NCBI GenBank assembly: GCA_037349315.1
Contig: JBAIAC010000040.1
Location: 13,472,001-13,536,000 of the forward strand
DNA from: Chelydra serpentina
Taxonomy: Eukaryota > Chordata > Testudines > Chelydridae
Direction: 5' to 3'
DNA length: 64,000 nt
Part shown: positions 47,108 through 60,439 of the stretch, in pieces
How positions within the stretch are numbered: the first letter of the stretch is position 1
Layout: each line of letters opens with the position of its first letter
Made by a program: the position numbers and the translations under genes
The notes under the pieces: model-generated
Database searches by the model: none
The model's input: only the letters and a program-made list of their open reading frames with translations
What the model was told of the DNA's origin: nothing

Positions 47108-49190
47108 GCATATAGTTCTGTCTGTATTTCTCAGAATCTTTGTCACCATTGCCTGAAGAAATTACTTTGCAGCGGTGATGCTAGTATTATATTAGTATTG
47201 TATCTCAGCTAGTTGGAGAAGTCAGCTAACTAGATTATGATAGTTCTGAACGTAGGATAAACACTTGAGAACTATTGTACTTAAATACAGTTCCCCTCCT
47301 TCATATTAATATGTTCATAAAGCAAGAATCCTAAGAAAATATTGCAAATACATTTCTCCTGTTATATTTTGGGGACAGTCTTCCATTCAGTGAATTCAGT
47401 TGTAAAATTCTAATTGACTTTACTGCCGTTGGAATCAGGTCTTTAAAATGCTAGAAGATTAATATTAGAGCACTGACAGCCCTAGAATCTTGAAGATTGG
47501 TCCACCAGCACTGATCTTATATCAAATTATTTTTAGTTAACAAAAAGGGGCAAACATTTAACATTAACTGCATAACTCTTTCTTCCATGTTGCTTGTTAC
47601 TCCTTCAGACAACAGATTTCTCACTTGCAGGTAAAGTAAACACAACACTGTTTCTGCAACGGTAGATCTAACTCAGTGCACAGCATCTATTCTCTGGTAC
47701 AACTCATGCTGAAGGTGCACATTGTTTGCAAAACAGGCCTTTAAAATAAAACATACTGTGCTCAGAACTATGACAGACATTCTATAAACTGTTTTAAAAT
47801 TAACTTTTTTTTTTTTAAAAAAAAAATCCCGTTTACTCTGTTTTCTCTTCAGAACTCTGTCAGCTTCTTGCAGACAGTAGATAGGCAATTTTCCTGTGAA
47901 AATCTGTGAAATAATCTTTTTGCATGTAAACCCTACAAATGTAGCACTTTCTCTTGCTGTCTTAATTATTGGAAAGCAAACTTCATTTCAGATGGGAACC
48001 AGAGTAAGCCCAAAGCAATTAAAAACAGAATACGTTGTTTTGTTTCCAGTTACTTTTAAAGGTTTGGTTCAAATTGTTCATCCCCTATTATGTCTTTAGT
48101 CTGCATAATTTAGGAGTGTACAATAGCTGGGTGTAGTATTAATAAGACATTTGTGAGTGTTTGTGTTTACTCTTCTGTTAAAAAAACAAACCGACCAAAA
48201 ACCTGGCATTCATATGCTGTTCCTTAATTGCATTTTTCAAATACAACCATTGTTTGTCATATGGACCATCTGCTCTTAAAAATCTTATTTTGAGCAGAGT
48301 AAGGGAAGCAAAAATTTGAACATGTTTGTAGTTCTAAGACATTATTCTAAAAATATGGAGCGTACATTTATGAAACAGTATAACAGGAGGTAGATGAAAA
48401 GATAGTGACATTTTTCACTGTTTTACACACTTTTAGTATTTTACACACAAAATACCGTTAAGTATGTTAGAGGGCTCGCTGCCTGCAAGTTATCATCAAA
48501 ATGAAGCACTTGAACATAGGTATGGAATTGTTGTCAGTTGTGTTCTGATTTGGATGTGCAGATGCCTTCTTTGTAAATGGATTTTCCTGGAAGGATGATT
48601 CTCTTTGTGGTGCTGAAAGACTCCAGCTTGTTTTGCCCAGATATGTTTTACATATATACTAGATATAGTTTGAGATTTATGCATTGCTACTCAGAGTAAA
48701 CTGTTGATCACTGTGCGCAGATAAATGAGTAAAGGCATTTGGGCTTGTAATTAGGTTGAACTGGCAAATTGCTCCAGATCATATGGGGAAGGAGTCCTTT
48801 TCCTATAAAATCTAAACCTAAAACCATGGAAATTAAATGCAAAGAACTAGTGTTAATGAAATATGAAAGTTGAAAAGTCAATCATTCAGAATCAGGGCAT
48901 TCCAAAAATGCTGGCAAATCCTTTCCTCTGAATTTCTCCTGGGATTCCCACAATATTGTCAATATAAACTCTTCCTTTAAAATAACATGAAAATATTGTA
49001 TCTGAGTTCACGAGGGATTACTGAACACTTGAAAAATCCAAGAGATTTGGTTTCTCTATATTTTAGAATCATATTTCTAATTTAAACACAATTATAGCTC
49101 CAAATTTATGTACAGAATACATAACACTCCTTGTAGGAAAAATTCTTTGTCTTGTAAATAATTTAGGGCCTGATCCTGCTTTTTTAATTT

Positions 49191-49296
49191 TTTGCTTCCA
49201 TTTTCAAGGGCGTCTCTAATGAACTTATAGCTGATTACAAATTGTTACATTTATTAAGTGATATTAAAACTGTTTCCCTACTTAGAAGAGGATGGA
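49191..49296 (+). repeat. intronic direct duplication, copy 2
   Basis: CGTCTCTAATGAACTTATAG, CTGATTACAAATTGTTACAT, TTATTAAGTGATATTAAAAC and TGTTTCCCTACTTAGAAGAG match copy 1 at 46,985 with small indels. Confidence 0.75.
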
Positions 49297-52081
49297 ACTT
49301 TTCTTTCTTTTTCGCTGACTGTGGAATTGTCTCCAGTAGTGAAAATGATGTACAGTAGCTAGTTGTAATATTGCATCGCTGTCCACAAATCTAACTGTAT
49401 TCAGGGCAGAAGGCAGAGCTCATCCTTTTGCTATGGCTTTCCCTTAGCCCTGGTGGAAATTACATTAAGTGATAAACTACTGTCTGCTCTCAAAATGGAG
49501 GAGAGAGAAATGAAGTGATGCTCTCAAGGAGGGGCCCTGCTACTGGCAAAAGGAAGAGAATTCAAATCTGTGCACAAAAGGTAGTTGAAATTTAACAATT
49601 TTTTTTTTGTCAAAAAATTATTCTCAATTTTTTATGAAAAATTGTAGAAATTTCCCTGCCTCGTGAAATGGATTTCCTTTTAAAAATCTTTTTATCAAAA
49701 TGATTACTGATATTTTCCTCCAAAATGGGTCTGTTTTTAACACTTTGATTTGAAAATTTCAGAGTTCTATTGCTGAAGTAGACTTTATTTTTTTTCCTGA
49801 CCAGCTCTATGTGCAAGGCACTGGGATCTTGTAGTAATGGACATAGGTCACAGCCCATCTACATAGGTGGTTATACTATCTCTGGCACTCCTGACATTGT
49901 ACAGAATCGTTTGCCCATGATGATGATGTCTAATACCATCTGTGAATCACTCCAGTGCTGGTGATGTCTTTATGTATATGCCACACTATTTCTCTGACCT
50001 AATAGAAGCTTGCTTCAGTCTGTTCTGATTTAATTGTGGCATCTATGGGACTTGTGTAGTCTCAGGGGGTGAGAAGGATTGTATAATCTTCATTTGAATC
50101 ATTCTTGCCAATACTTATAATTTTAAATAGATTGTGTCAAATTTAGAGGACGTCACGGAGGCGTCTGTAAAGAGTACAAGGTGGCTCATCTTGTTCATTT
50201 TCTGAACATCTAGGAACTTTAAATTGTTGCTGTCAAGACTGTCTCCTCTTAATTGACCTTCCTGCTACTATGCTGGGGAGGCCACATATGTCTGTCTGGA
50301 AAACAGCAGGGGAAAATCACCTTGTAAAATAACCAGGAAAAATGTTAGAAATGATTTCTTAACAAAGATAGAACTATATTCTCATTCCGAGGGGAGGAAA
50401 AGACATGTTAATTTTCTCTTTCCTTTCCAGAGACTATAATTATGCTTGAAATATAAAATAAGGCTTAGAAAAATGTGAGGGCAATGATACATGAATCATT
50501 GGTGGTAAAGAGGTGGCAATTTAGGCAGAATTGTATATCTGAAGCATGAGCGATGTTGGCTTAATAGTAAGCATCTTATATTTTCTGTAGCAAGCAGAGA
50601 AAGGAAAATACTTACCATAGACTGTCGGAAGGAGATTGTGTCATCCTGTTATATAGTCAAGGCTTCTACATTGCAATTTTTAATCAAAAGGAGAAACCTG
50701 TGCATGTCTGTCATATTTTATTATTTTATCCTTTGAGTTTCATGTTTTCCCAGTAACATGAAAAGTCAGTTTGACAGGAACACTTTTGTCATCTGTGAAA
50801 CCAAAGCTGACTGGAAAGGGTCTTCAAAAGATACTCTGTGCTCCTGCTTTCTTTAGGTGACTTCCCGAAACTGGATTTGCTACAACACATAAGAAAATAT
50901 TCTGTCAGCTTGTGGTATGTTTTGATCAAGTAAGGAATTGGCTCTCAGCTGAGAGGAAGTTAGTTGCGTGCCTGCATAAATAGCGTATTCCAGCATATGA
51001 TCTGAATGCATGTCTGGAGAGTGCTCAAGTGCATGCTATGTGTGGAGATGGATGGAATGGGTACCAGCTGGAAAGAGCTGACTGTCTTGTTTAACTGATC
51101 TCCCCCAGTCAAAAATAAAACCTTCTAAAAATGGCTAGTTAGCTTCATTCCAGTACTGTCTTAATATGCTCTCCCTCCTGGATTCTAAACCACCATCTCT
51201 CTGCTCTTATCTTATGATGTGAGTGTTATATGAAGGCATTTCAGTTTGTCCACAGGAGCCTGATACACAGCCAGAAAAGGCTTCTGACTGCCTCAGAAAT
51301 ATTTTGAACTACATCCAAACACTTCAGATCAGAAGGGGCCCTTCTCTCAGCCCTGCCTATCATTTGTGAAGCAAGATTCCTACTTTTGTCTACTCCTTCA
51401 GTTTAATTTATTTTACTTTTTGGTTTAAGAATCTATTTTTTTTATTTTTTTTAAGAAAAAATACTCTGTAGGACTGAGACAGATCTACCATGAAGCGTTT
51501 TTTTCTGGTTTGCCACAATAGAGTGGGATTTGCCCTCTAAGAGCTGCTGAATATGTCTGCTTTTGACTTGTATCAAGGTTTCATCTTATAGCATAATATA
51601 GTTCATTTTGGCAGGTAACAGTGCATCATCCACACACAGCCATGCTGACACTGAGAGGAGCCAGGAAAACATTCACTTCTTGGGGTGGGTAGAAGAATTT
51701 TAACATTTCTTTAAGACTTCATGCTGGAAGGTGAGTGAAGTCTTGGACTGATTCTTACACAAACAAATCTACTTGCATGTTGCATTTGGTGCACCTGAAG
51801 GAAAGTTGTTTGATTAAATTCATCTGTTCTCTGTCTCTAGGAAAAAGGAAATTGGGAATCTGTGTATGTCCATACATTTTTATGGGCAGGTTGGGGCTAG
51901 ATCCTGAATTTCTTATTATATTTACATACATTTCCTTTTGGTCTCCATTGAGACCACCACCTTCGTCTAAATTCTCATGGGTTTAGGGTGGGCGGGTGAA
52001 ACACTGTACGTTTGTCTAGATAAAAGAACTAGCACAACAGCTGACACGCTCATTGTGCTAATGCCCGTATGAAAACTATAA

Positions 52082-52336
52082 GGGTATATCTACACTGTAG
52101 CTGGGGGAGAGCCTCCCAGCCTGGGTAGACTTGGTTGGCACTCTAAAAATAGCAGTGTGACTTTTGCAGCTCTGGGAGAGCTCAGATCCAGGGGTTGGGT
52201 GGGCTTGAGAATCCATACTGCTACTTGAGCTGCACCATTCACATCGCTATTTTTAGTATGTTAGATTGAGCTGAGCTAGCATAAGTCTGTCTACCCAGAC
52301 TGGAGGTTCACTGCCCGCGGACGTGTAGACATACCC
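52082..52336. mobile_element. Harbinger-like MITE
   Basis: A 255-bp element with ends GGGTATATCTACACTG and ACGTGTAGACATACCC, flanked by TAA and TAC (imperfect TWA-type duplication). It belongs to the same family as copy A at 1,192. Confidence 0.75.
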
Positions 52337-55300
52337 TACATAACTAGCACTATTGTAGCTGTAAAACAGCTGTCATGCTCGCTGTTGTTTGTAATCGGTG
52401 GAGTTTGACTTGTAAATACCATCCTCTATTAATCCGTATCACTTCTTAAATATTTGGAAAGGTTGAAAGATTTTTTTTCTTTAGTTGAAAAACTAAATAT
52501 TTTATGGTACCTATAACTTTAGTTTTCTTTTGACTGTTGGGTCTTTATGTGGAATCCAGCCAAAGGACCCAATTGCCTTACTCATGCGAATTGTCGTGCT
52601 GACTTCAATAATACTACTCATATGCGTAAGAGTTGAAGGTCTGGATCCTTAAATAGCCAGATGGACATCTCTGGATTCAGTTGCCTCCAGTCTGGTGAGA
52701 AACAGTCTCTTTCCCCCTACTTAATACTAGCCTCACTCTTGACAGCAGTTGGCACGTTCTTTCTTTGCTGGGAAGGCAGAAGGTAAGTTACTTCAATACC
52801 ATCGCAAAGCCGCAAGAAAACATTGGCTATAGGGCTTTCTTCTTTGGATCTTTTATTGGAGTCAGTGGGAGTTGTGCCTAAGTAAGGATTTCAGGGTTCA
52901 TCTTATGAAAAGTTACCACTATCCTACCTGCTGGGGAAAAACCTCAGATTCCCATGCAAGGAGTTCTTGAGTCTGGATCTCACTTTGTAGACAGGTCCCT
53001 TGTGTCATGCATCAACTAACCTGAGTTTATGAAAACAATTGTCAGACAAGTTGCATGGAAGGACATTGATTCAGAACCGCACATATAAAATACATATAAA
53101 TTCTACGGTGAATCCATACGTGCACTCATGAGTAGAGCCTTTATAATGAATGCAAAGCAACCAGATGAAATACTGTTCCTAACTACACTTTAGATTCAGT
53201 GTTTATTTTACAATGCTGACTGGGTTTTTTTGCAGTTTTGGTTTTTTGTAAGGTGTTCTGTTTTTTTTAATTAAGTGATAGGATTAATTCTGTGATTTGA
53301 TTACCCTGGTTTTATCAGTAAATCTCATACTTTTAAAAAATGGTGTAGAAGTTATTACATTAATTGAGTATTTAGCAACTGTTGAGATGTAGCTTGAATC
53401 TTACCTTTAGCAGCCTAGAAGACATGATGGAATGTGATCACCTTAAAACAATCTCCGTGCTATGAAGATTTTTCCCTTAATGTAGTAATAATACTTTGCA
53501 CTTGTTTAGTTCTGCATACTCTAGGAAAGGGATGCTATCAACTTGAAATTGAGTCAGGTTTTAAAAAGAAGTTAAAAATAGTTTCAGGTACTGAGCTTGC
53601 TCCAAAGTCCATTCCTGTCATTTTTTGTGACTGTAAGAAACAATCCCCTGTTGCTACGTGAAAGACCCACGCAAATAGGGAAACCGATTGTACATGGAAA
53701 CAGTGAAACTTACTAGATGTAAGGTGTTTGCTTACTTTAGGCTACCTGAAAGGTTTTTATTTCCTCTAGCTTTTCGCTTGTAGTCTGCTTGCATGTTATT
53801 TCTAACAGTAACTAAAAAAAAATTTAAGACAAAAGTGTAGTTTTTAAGTTGACAGTATCCCTCTAAGTCTTCTGAACTAATTACAAAAGGTAATATTCCA
53901 AATCATAAAGTTCAAAATTATCTGCCTTTTGTTCAAGGACTGACTGTGTTACAATGAGTTCCCATTGGTGATTGTATTTTCAGGACACTGCCATTGTTTT
54001 TAATTGCACCAATCTAGTGCTTTCTTCATCCATACGTCTCAACATGTTTTAAGATGAAATGTAGAGCATGAGATACAGTTTCAAAGGTCATGCTATTCAC
54101 TCAAAAGGGATTACAAATTTTAAAATTCCACCAGCCAAGCTGAGTGCATCCCATTGAATAGCACTGAGTTCCTGTGGAAACAAAGCAATATCCTATCTTT
54201 CTCATCCTGCAGGAGAGGTGAAGCATAAAAGTTCTATCAAAGCGTTTGTGCAAAAACTTACATTATTTTCAAAAGTACTGTTGATGCATCCAGAAAAACT
54301 CAATACAATTCTGTTTGTACATGTGTGCTCAGCTGCCTACCTGCATTCACCACCACATGAAGCATCCTCCCAAGGGAGCAAAATAACCTTTATGAGCACA
54401 TAAGGGAGGGCCATTCATCGTCCTTTTTGGTGGCTTTTGCATCAGTCTTCAAAGGCTGTGGTCAAGTGTGTCCAGTTCTGCCCTCAGTTACACCATTGTA
54501 AAATGAGAGTAACTGCACTGAACTCTCCGAATCTGATCCAAACTGTCTAGACATGCAGTACCTAATCTCATTAAGGTAAACTTAGTCTTTTTGTTTCAAT
54601 ACCATTTGTAGTTCTTTGGCTCATGCCTGACACAAAGCAGAATAACAGCCAAAGAGCTGTCTTCATGTAGTAGTGACAGTGCTCTCAGTAGGGGACAGTA
54701 AGTAGTTTAGTTCATTTCTGTTGACCATGGGGGAACTCCTCATTAAAAGCATTAATGGCAGCATTATCCTGTTCAATAATACCTTTAGTGCAGTAAATAA
54801 TTCCCAGGTCACAAACATTCCCCGGCAAAGCAAAGAACAAAACCCTATTGAGCGAGGACAAAGAGCTAAAGTGTAAAGAGCAAGCTATGTATGCAACATA
54901 AAGAATGAGCTGCTTCAAAGGCACCAAAAAGAAACGTTGATTGTTTCTGAACATAGTGTGCTTTGTAAATACTAGACACACCAGGAAAGGTTAAGGTATC
55001 CCATTCTTTTCTAATCCTCCTTCGGTCTGCACTCTTCTGGGGTGTCAGACCCAGACCTTTCAAACCTCTTCCCTCTATTCCCCACTTAAATCTGTGCTTG
55101 TGATACTCTTGGGGAAGTGTGTGGGAAATGCTTAATATATTCCTAGTTTGCGATCATCTTGGCCTAGAAAATTTAGCCTAACCACGGACTAAGTGAATCA
55201 GTAATAGAGGTCCAGCTTGTTACACAGCCAGGTTTATTCAGGTTGAGCTTTTCTTATGCTCATACGATTCGTGCTTTAGAACATCAGTTTCAGAATCTTT

Positions 55301-57449
55301 GGAATTATCATCCATAACAATCCATTTCAAGTTACATTTGCATTTCGTTCGGTTACTTTGTGCCTAGTAGTACAAAACAATTTGCTGTCAACTCAGGAAA
55401 ATAATAATTTATACTTTTTATTTAACTGGCTTCCACTTGACAGCTCAAGTGAAGATTTTTTTATTCTTTTCCCAGATGAGTAAATAATAATGTGTTCAGC
55501 CCCTCTTCTCTTCCTATACTACCAGATGGGTAGTGCATTAGCTAATAGATATCTAGCAAAAACATATTGCAGAATTAGAGCCAGCTGAATAATGATTGAT
55601 CAACTAGCATCTGAGAAGCTGTTCAACTGTCAGTTGTCTGAGTTTTTCCAGTTCTTCTCCCGATCCACCCCTTGCTCTAGGAAAAGTCATCTAGTTTAGG
55701 ATACAATGACATTTCTGCACTGCAAAAGCATAGAATTCAAAAAGGCAGGTAGCTATTATATGTCAATACAGTGACTCTGTCTTCCAAAGATATAAAGTTC
55801 CCTCTTATTTGTACGGAGTGATATTTTCCCCCCATTTCCAAGAAAATGCACAATTTCTTCCACAGAGACTATATGGGGTTGTTTCCACATGTCTTGGGAG
55901 AGGGTATGGCTGGGCAGGCTAACGGTGGAATTGGAGGATGCCCACATACCCACTGAAACTTCAGCTGACGTGAATGATGCTTTGTGTAGCATTAATTTTA
56001 TCATTGCCCTTCACCTTCTGTGGTGAGGAGGTAAGGTGCAGGCATAACCACAAGGCATCCCCTGGGATTTGCCGTAGTGCGGAGTAAAAACACAGGAAGA
56101 TCCCAGGATATTCTCAGGATTGGAGGGCTGTGCTCTCTGTATCATCCAGAGGAAGGAGAAAACTGCTTACCTGAGAGGGGCTGCTTCCTCAGAAACACTT
56201 GTGAATTAAATTCCATACATTTCCCTGATTAACTTCTGCAGGGGAGAGATGTCCTAGGTTCATATTGTCAATTTCTGATGTCACATTTTCCTGCCAGCCT
56301 CATAAAACTAATCTGTTTTATTTTTTCCTTCAAAGACTAGTTAATCCCAATGTGATCCTTAAGACCTAAGGAAGCTATGTGAAAAAAATAACTCCTGGTG
56401 TGGAGTAATACTACTGTATAATAGGCGCTGAAGATGGTTATCGTGTTTTCTGACAAAGTATTATTTTGTTGAATATATTTCTTTGGAAGGTTTATATATT
56501 CTGAACATAGTTTCTGTTACTTCTTTGTGTCTTTAAGGCTTCGAATTTTTTCTTAAAACTTTTCACTTCACTTTAACCTACAGGCACAAAGCTGCTGTTG
56601 GTAATGATTGTGATAGGAAAGGTTTCCGGATATTATTTGTAGACATTTCTTTCACGCAAAAAAATTATTTTTTTATACACTGAAATTAACCAAATAAATC
56701 GATTGCTGATATTAACAAAAATCCTGTTGGAGCCCCCATCTGACACTGCAGTTTTTTTAAGAGTGTAAAGCACTGCAACCATATCTGAAAATCCTGCCAT
56801 GTTTGGGGAATGGTCTCTAATGCAGATTTCATTCTGCTGTTGCATTCAGTCAGTGCGAATACAATGAGCACTTAAGAACCAGATGATGCTGTAAAGCTTT
56901 TATCTGGCTGAACTTGGCTTTGCAGAGAAGGCTACATCATTCTGAAAAGGTAATGCAACAGAAATATTGACAATGATTAAAAGTAATGGTGCCCCAAGGT
57001 CACTAATATAGCTGAAAAGTCCACTTAAAAATTATCATCTGGCCCTGTGGGTTCTGACAAAACACAGTTGTGGTGGCAACAGAGTGACTCTCCGCAAAGC
57101 CTCCTCCCTCACTTGCAAAGCAGTTATGACTGTGCTGAACCAATCCTGTTTTACTGAAATCCAAGTTATACCAGAGCATCCACCCAAAGCTTATTTGTTA
57201 CATGTCCAGCCCAATAGTCTCTTGCTTAGAGCACTGTTGGGCTATGACTTTCCATCGCTTTATGTATTATGATTATGGTGATTTAGTTGCCTACTAACTA
57301 GCTTTGTACATTGTCAGCACAGTGCTGGAAAGCTACCACTCACCCCAGCAGAGACTGAACTAGCCGTGTTCATTTAGAATTCTTTTTGTAAAACAATCAT
57401 TCTAATCTGTGAGCTTTTTTCTGCAAATCAGCTGAAAGCTCCATGCTAC

Positions 57450-57545
57450 ACTTCCATGGAAACTGATTCCCAAAAAGCCCCTTTACCCCATTTTTGACGA
57501 GGCAACTCTTGTTTCCATGGGAATAGCAGCCTCCAGCTGACTCAT
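57450..57545. promoter_or_regulatory. candidate intronic enhancer with paired RFX-like sites
   Basis: Two CCATGG-centred palindromes, ACTTCCATGGAAAC (57,450-57,463) and GTTTCCATGGGAAT (57,511-57,524), resemble the RFX X-box. Between them lies a GGCAAC half-site (57,501-57,506), and after them CAGCTGACTCATCAG, an AP-1/MAF-like motif. Function is inferred from motifs only. Confidence 0.4.
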
Positions 57546-59295
57546 CAGAACTCTGGCTACCAAGTAAGATCAGCAAGGCCCTGTTTTTTAACTATCAGCT
57601 AGATTCAAGAGGCCCCAAAAACCTCTGGTTCTCACTTTGGGGTGAGGGGTTGAAGTCAGAAAGTAGTGTGTGTATTTTTAAACATTTTTCAATTTCATTA
57701 ACTTAATTTGTTGTTAATATTCCCAAATAAAGATATATTTTTTAAAGTAATTGCATACCTAAAAGAACATCTTTTAAAGTTCAAGCATTTAAGATTGCCA
57801 GTGTGACATTAATTCTTCCCCCTTGTTTGTCCATCCTGTGCCCTGAATGAGTCAGGGATCCTGGGCGGGTGGGGGGGAGAGATCATGTAATTAAATACTG
57901 TATCGTAATGCGTATGGCACAAGAGGGAAGAAACCAGATAAATCTGGCACTTCATAACTCTTGAGTACTTGACTTTGCCACCTTAATGGTGTTCTCTTAA
58001 CATGGTCTCTTGTTCGTACTTTTGGCCTTGTTTAAACAAATTGTGTTATGAAAAACTGAGACACCCCTCATCGTGTGTCATCAGTGTTTGTACTTCTGCC
58101 AGTGAGCTACAGGGCTAACTACAATAGCTGGCAGTAGGGGAAGGCTGTTGTCCCAGCAGGGGTATGGGCTACTGGAGCCAGGGAATGCTCAGGAGTAGCT
58201 TGGCACAAAGCTTTCTTCACCCTTTCTTGGAGTTTGTGGTGCCCCCAGAAGGGGGATGGGCCCCAAAAGCACATGCCATTATGGGAGGAGCCTGGTTCAT
58301 GCTCACACACCAACTGCTGCAACAGTTCCACATGTTTCTGGTCTAGCGTGTGCCGATGCTGTCGCTTTATCAGCATGCACCCAGCCCTTCAGAATGTTTG
58401 TTGTCAATTATTATTTTGATGTGGTGCCAAAACTTTCCTGAGGCATGCAAGGAAGAGAAGGGAAATGGTGATTTTCAAACGTTTATAACTTTATCAAGCC
58501 TCAACAACTTCATGGGACCAATAAATAGCACTTCCCTAGCCTGAGGGCTTTCTTCCTGCAGAATTTCAAAGAAAGGCCTGCTGCAAACAGTGCAGGTGTT
58601 AGCGCTTCTCAAAAAAAAAGAAGTCACAAGAACCTTCTCATAGAAAGTGTTGGGTAACCTAAATATAAAGGTTATTACCAAACCAGAATGCATCAATAAG
58701 TGCAGCTGCACCAGATACCCCAATTCTTGGCTGGCTTTACTGATATTACTGGATTCTTTACTGGAGCATTAAGTAATCAGGGAAGCTGATCTCTGGGAAG
58801 CTGGTGTTCTGTCATAATTTCCTCCCCAAACCATCTAATTCCTGGACACAACTTCCACGTGTGCAAGAATGTTTCCCCTTCCGTCTCTCCAAGAGATTTG
58901 AAAGTGATGAAAGTTCAGTTAGAAACATAGGGGCTGAGGTTACATAAATACCTCATAAAATGGGGGGGTATGGCAACTGTAGCAATACTATCACTTCTGG
59001 ATTTCCTACTACTCTGTGCAGATCACCCTGGGACTAGAACACTCCAAAATACCCTTTTAAAATAATCTCAAGAATCAGACCCTGACCACTGCCTTAATGC
59101 CTTCCTCCAAAAGGAGAAAGTCACTGCCCTTGCCACAGGGTCCCATCTTGCTTTTGTCCTTGATTACACCATGCTCAGTAGAGACCCTATGGTCACACTT
59201 AGAATCGTTATTGTCTTCCCATGAGCTGCAGTTATTATGGTAGTGCAGTGGAAAGGTGTCTCTAGTGTTGTGTAGCTGTCTCACTCAATGTTGCA

Positions 59296-59355
59296 CTATT
59301 CATAGATTATAAAGCCAGAAGAGACCACAGTGATCATCTAGTCTGTTAGCCATCT
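59296..59355 (-). mobile_element. CR1 LINE 3' end
   Basis: ATTCATAGATTATAAAGCCA then GAAGAGACCACAGTGATCAT and CTAGTCTG is the reverse complement of a CR1 terminus. Confidence 0.7.
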
Positions 59356-59564
59356 CCATCTCTTCAGTGCCACAGAGACCATCTTTACCTGAATGTGGGT
59401 GCTTCGGGGTGGATCTAAGCCCTAGATAACTATTGCCTTACAGTCTGTAGAATCCAATGCCTTAATGTTTCTGTTTGTACCAATATTTTATGAGTGAGTA
59501 CCAGAAATAGAGCCATATTCTGTTTAAATGACACATCCCATTGGTTCATTGTCTTGTTCTATAG

Positions 59565-59789
59565 TATGTCATCACAGAATCTTGGACATTCTATCTTGTA
59601 TGGAGATGTCGGGAGGCTGTTCTCCAGTAGTGAGAATCCTGCAAGAAGTTGCAAGGATCTGTACTACAGTGCAGTAGAAAATGCTATCAGAGACAGAGTA
59701 GCGCAACACAACGTAGCGTTCTCCTCGAGCAACCTTCTCTTAGTGCGGGTTCCATTGTATACATTTGAACAAAAGTCAGCTTCCATTAG
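59565..59789 (+). CDS. candidate alternative N-terminal coding exon of CCDC92
   Basis: A pyrimidine-rich acceptor (CATTGTCTTGTTCTATAG) ends at 59,564 and a donor AG|GTAACC follows at 59,790. An ATG one base into the exon (59,566) opens 74 full codons plus two bases, and the next exon (60,440) starts with one base that completes an AGG codon, so the two join in frame. The segment would add MSSQNLGHSILYGDVGRLFS... and end in SASI-R before FLDVR-M, an extension of about 80 residues before the conserved MAASNLENQ start. The exon keeps about six CpGs in otherwise CpG-poor DNA, which hints at selection. I do not recognise the peptide; the human protein has a different short leader in this position. 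It may be lineage-specific, an alternative first exon, or a chance open frame. Confidence 0.4.
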
Positions 59790-60439
59790 GTAACCTTAAC
59801 AACAGTTTCAAAGTGTCCCAGTCCCGGATGTTTCCAGCAGTATTTGGCTCAACCTTTAGTTAAAGGCAAATGATTTGCTGGTCTCTTGGACGTTCACGTA
59901 AGAAGGTTTCACCATACTTGGGTACAATGCACTTCAGTGCTCTGTTTCCTGGCCCTATATAGAGAGAGTTACCGCGTGTGCCTAATTTCCTGTGCCTCAA
60001 GAGGTGAATCAAAGTCCACAGTAAAACAAACATCTACTATTCTGTTTTCTTGGGACTCCACTTTTATCTTGTTAAGGGATTAGTGCCTTAAAGCCTGTCT
60101 GGAGCTAATGCTTTAAATGTGTTAACTACAAACAAATGAGCACCCTGTGCCCTCGCCTCTGGCTCTCAGCATGGAGGCTGCTGCCTAGAATGCACTCAGA
60201 CTTTCTATGAATGTTAATGACCAATTCCAATAACAGGTGTCATTAAATGCTTTAAACTGGTCATGTTTAAAGAGGCCTTTTCCTCTTTGTGGGCCTGATT
60301 CTGCTTTTGTACTGGTTCTACACTAGTGTAACTCCACGGCCATTATTGGAGTTGCTCCTGATTCACCTAAGGCTAGAATTGGACTCTTTATATCTGCAAG
60401 GTAACTGTGTGCTATAACTCTGACTCTCTTTGTTAACAG

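Larger units (their letters stand above)
43937..52081. other. CCDC92 intron 1, repeat-poor AT-rich part
   Basis: About 8 kb of AT-rich, CpG-poor intron with almost no recognisable interspersed repeats, unlike the upstream 42 kb. It contains one diverged direct duplication (46,985 and 49,191, listed) and T/A homopolymers (about 47,806-47,827). No exon was recognised. Confidence 0.5.
52337..59564. other. CCDC92 intron, downstream part
   Basis: Mostly unique AT-rich DNA. It holds the RFX-like cluster at 57,450, a diverged GTTACACCATTGTAAAA-type repeat at about 54,470-54,540 and a CR1 end at 59,296. The open frames (up to about 90 codons) are unsupported. Confidence 0.45.
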
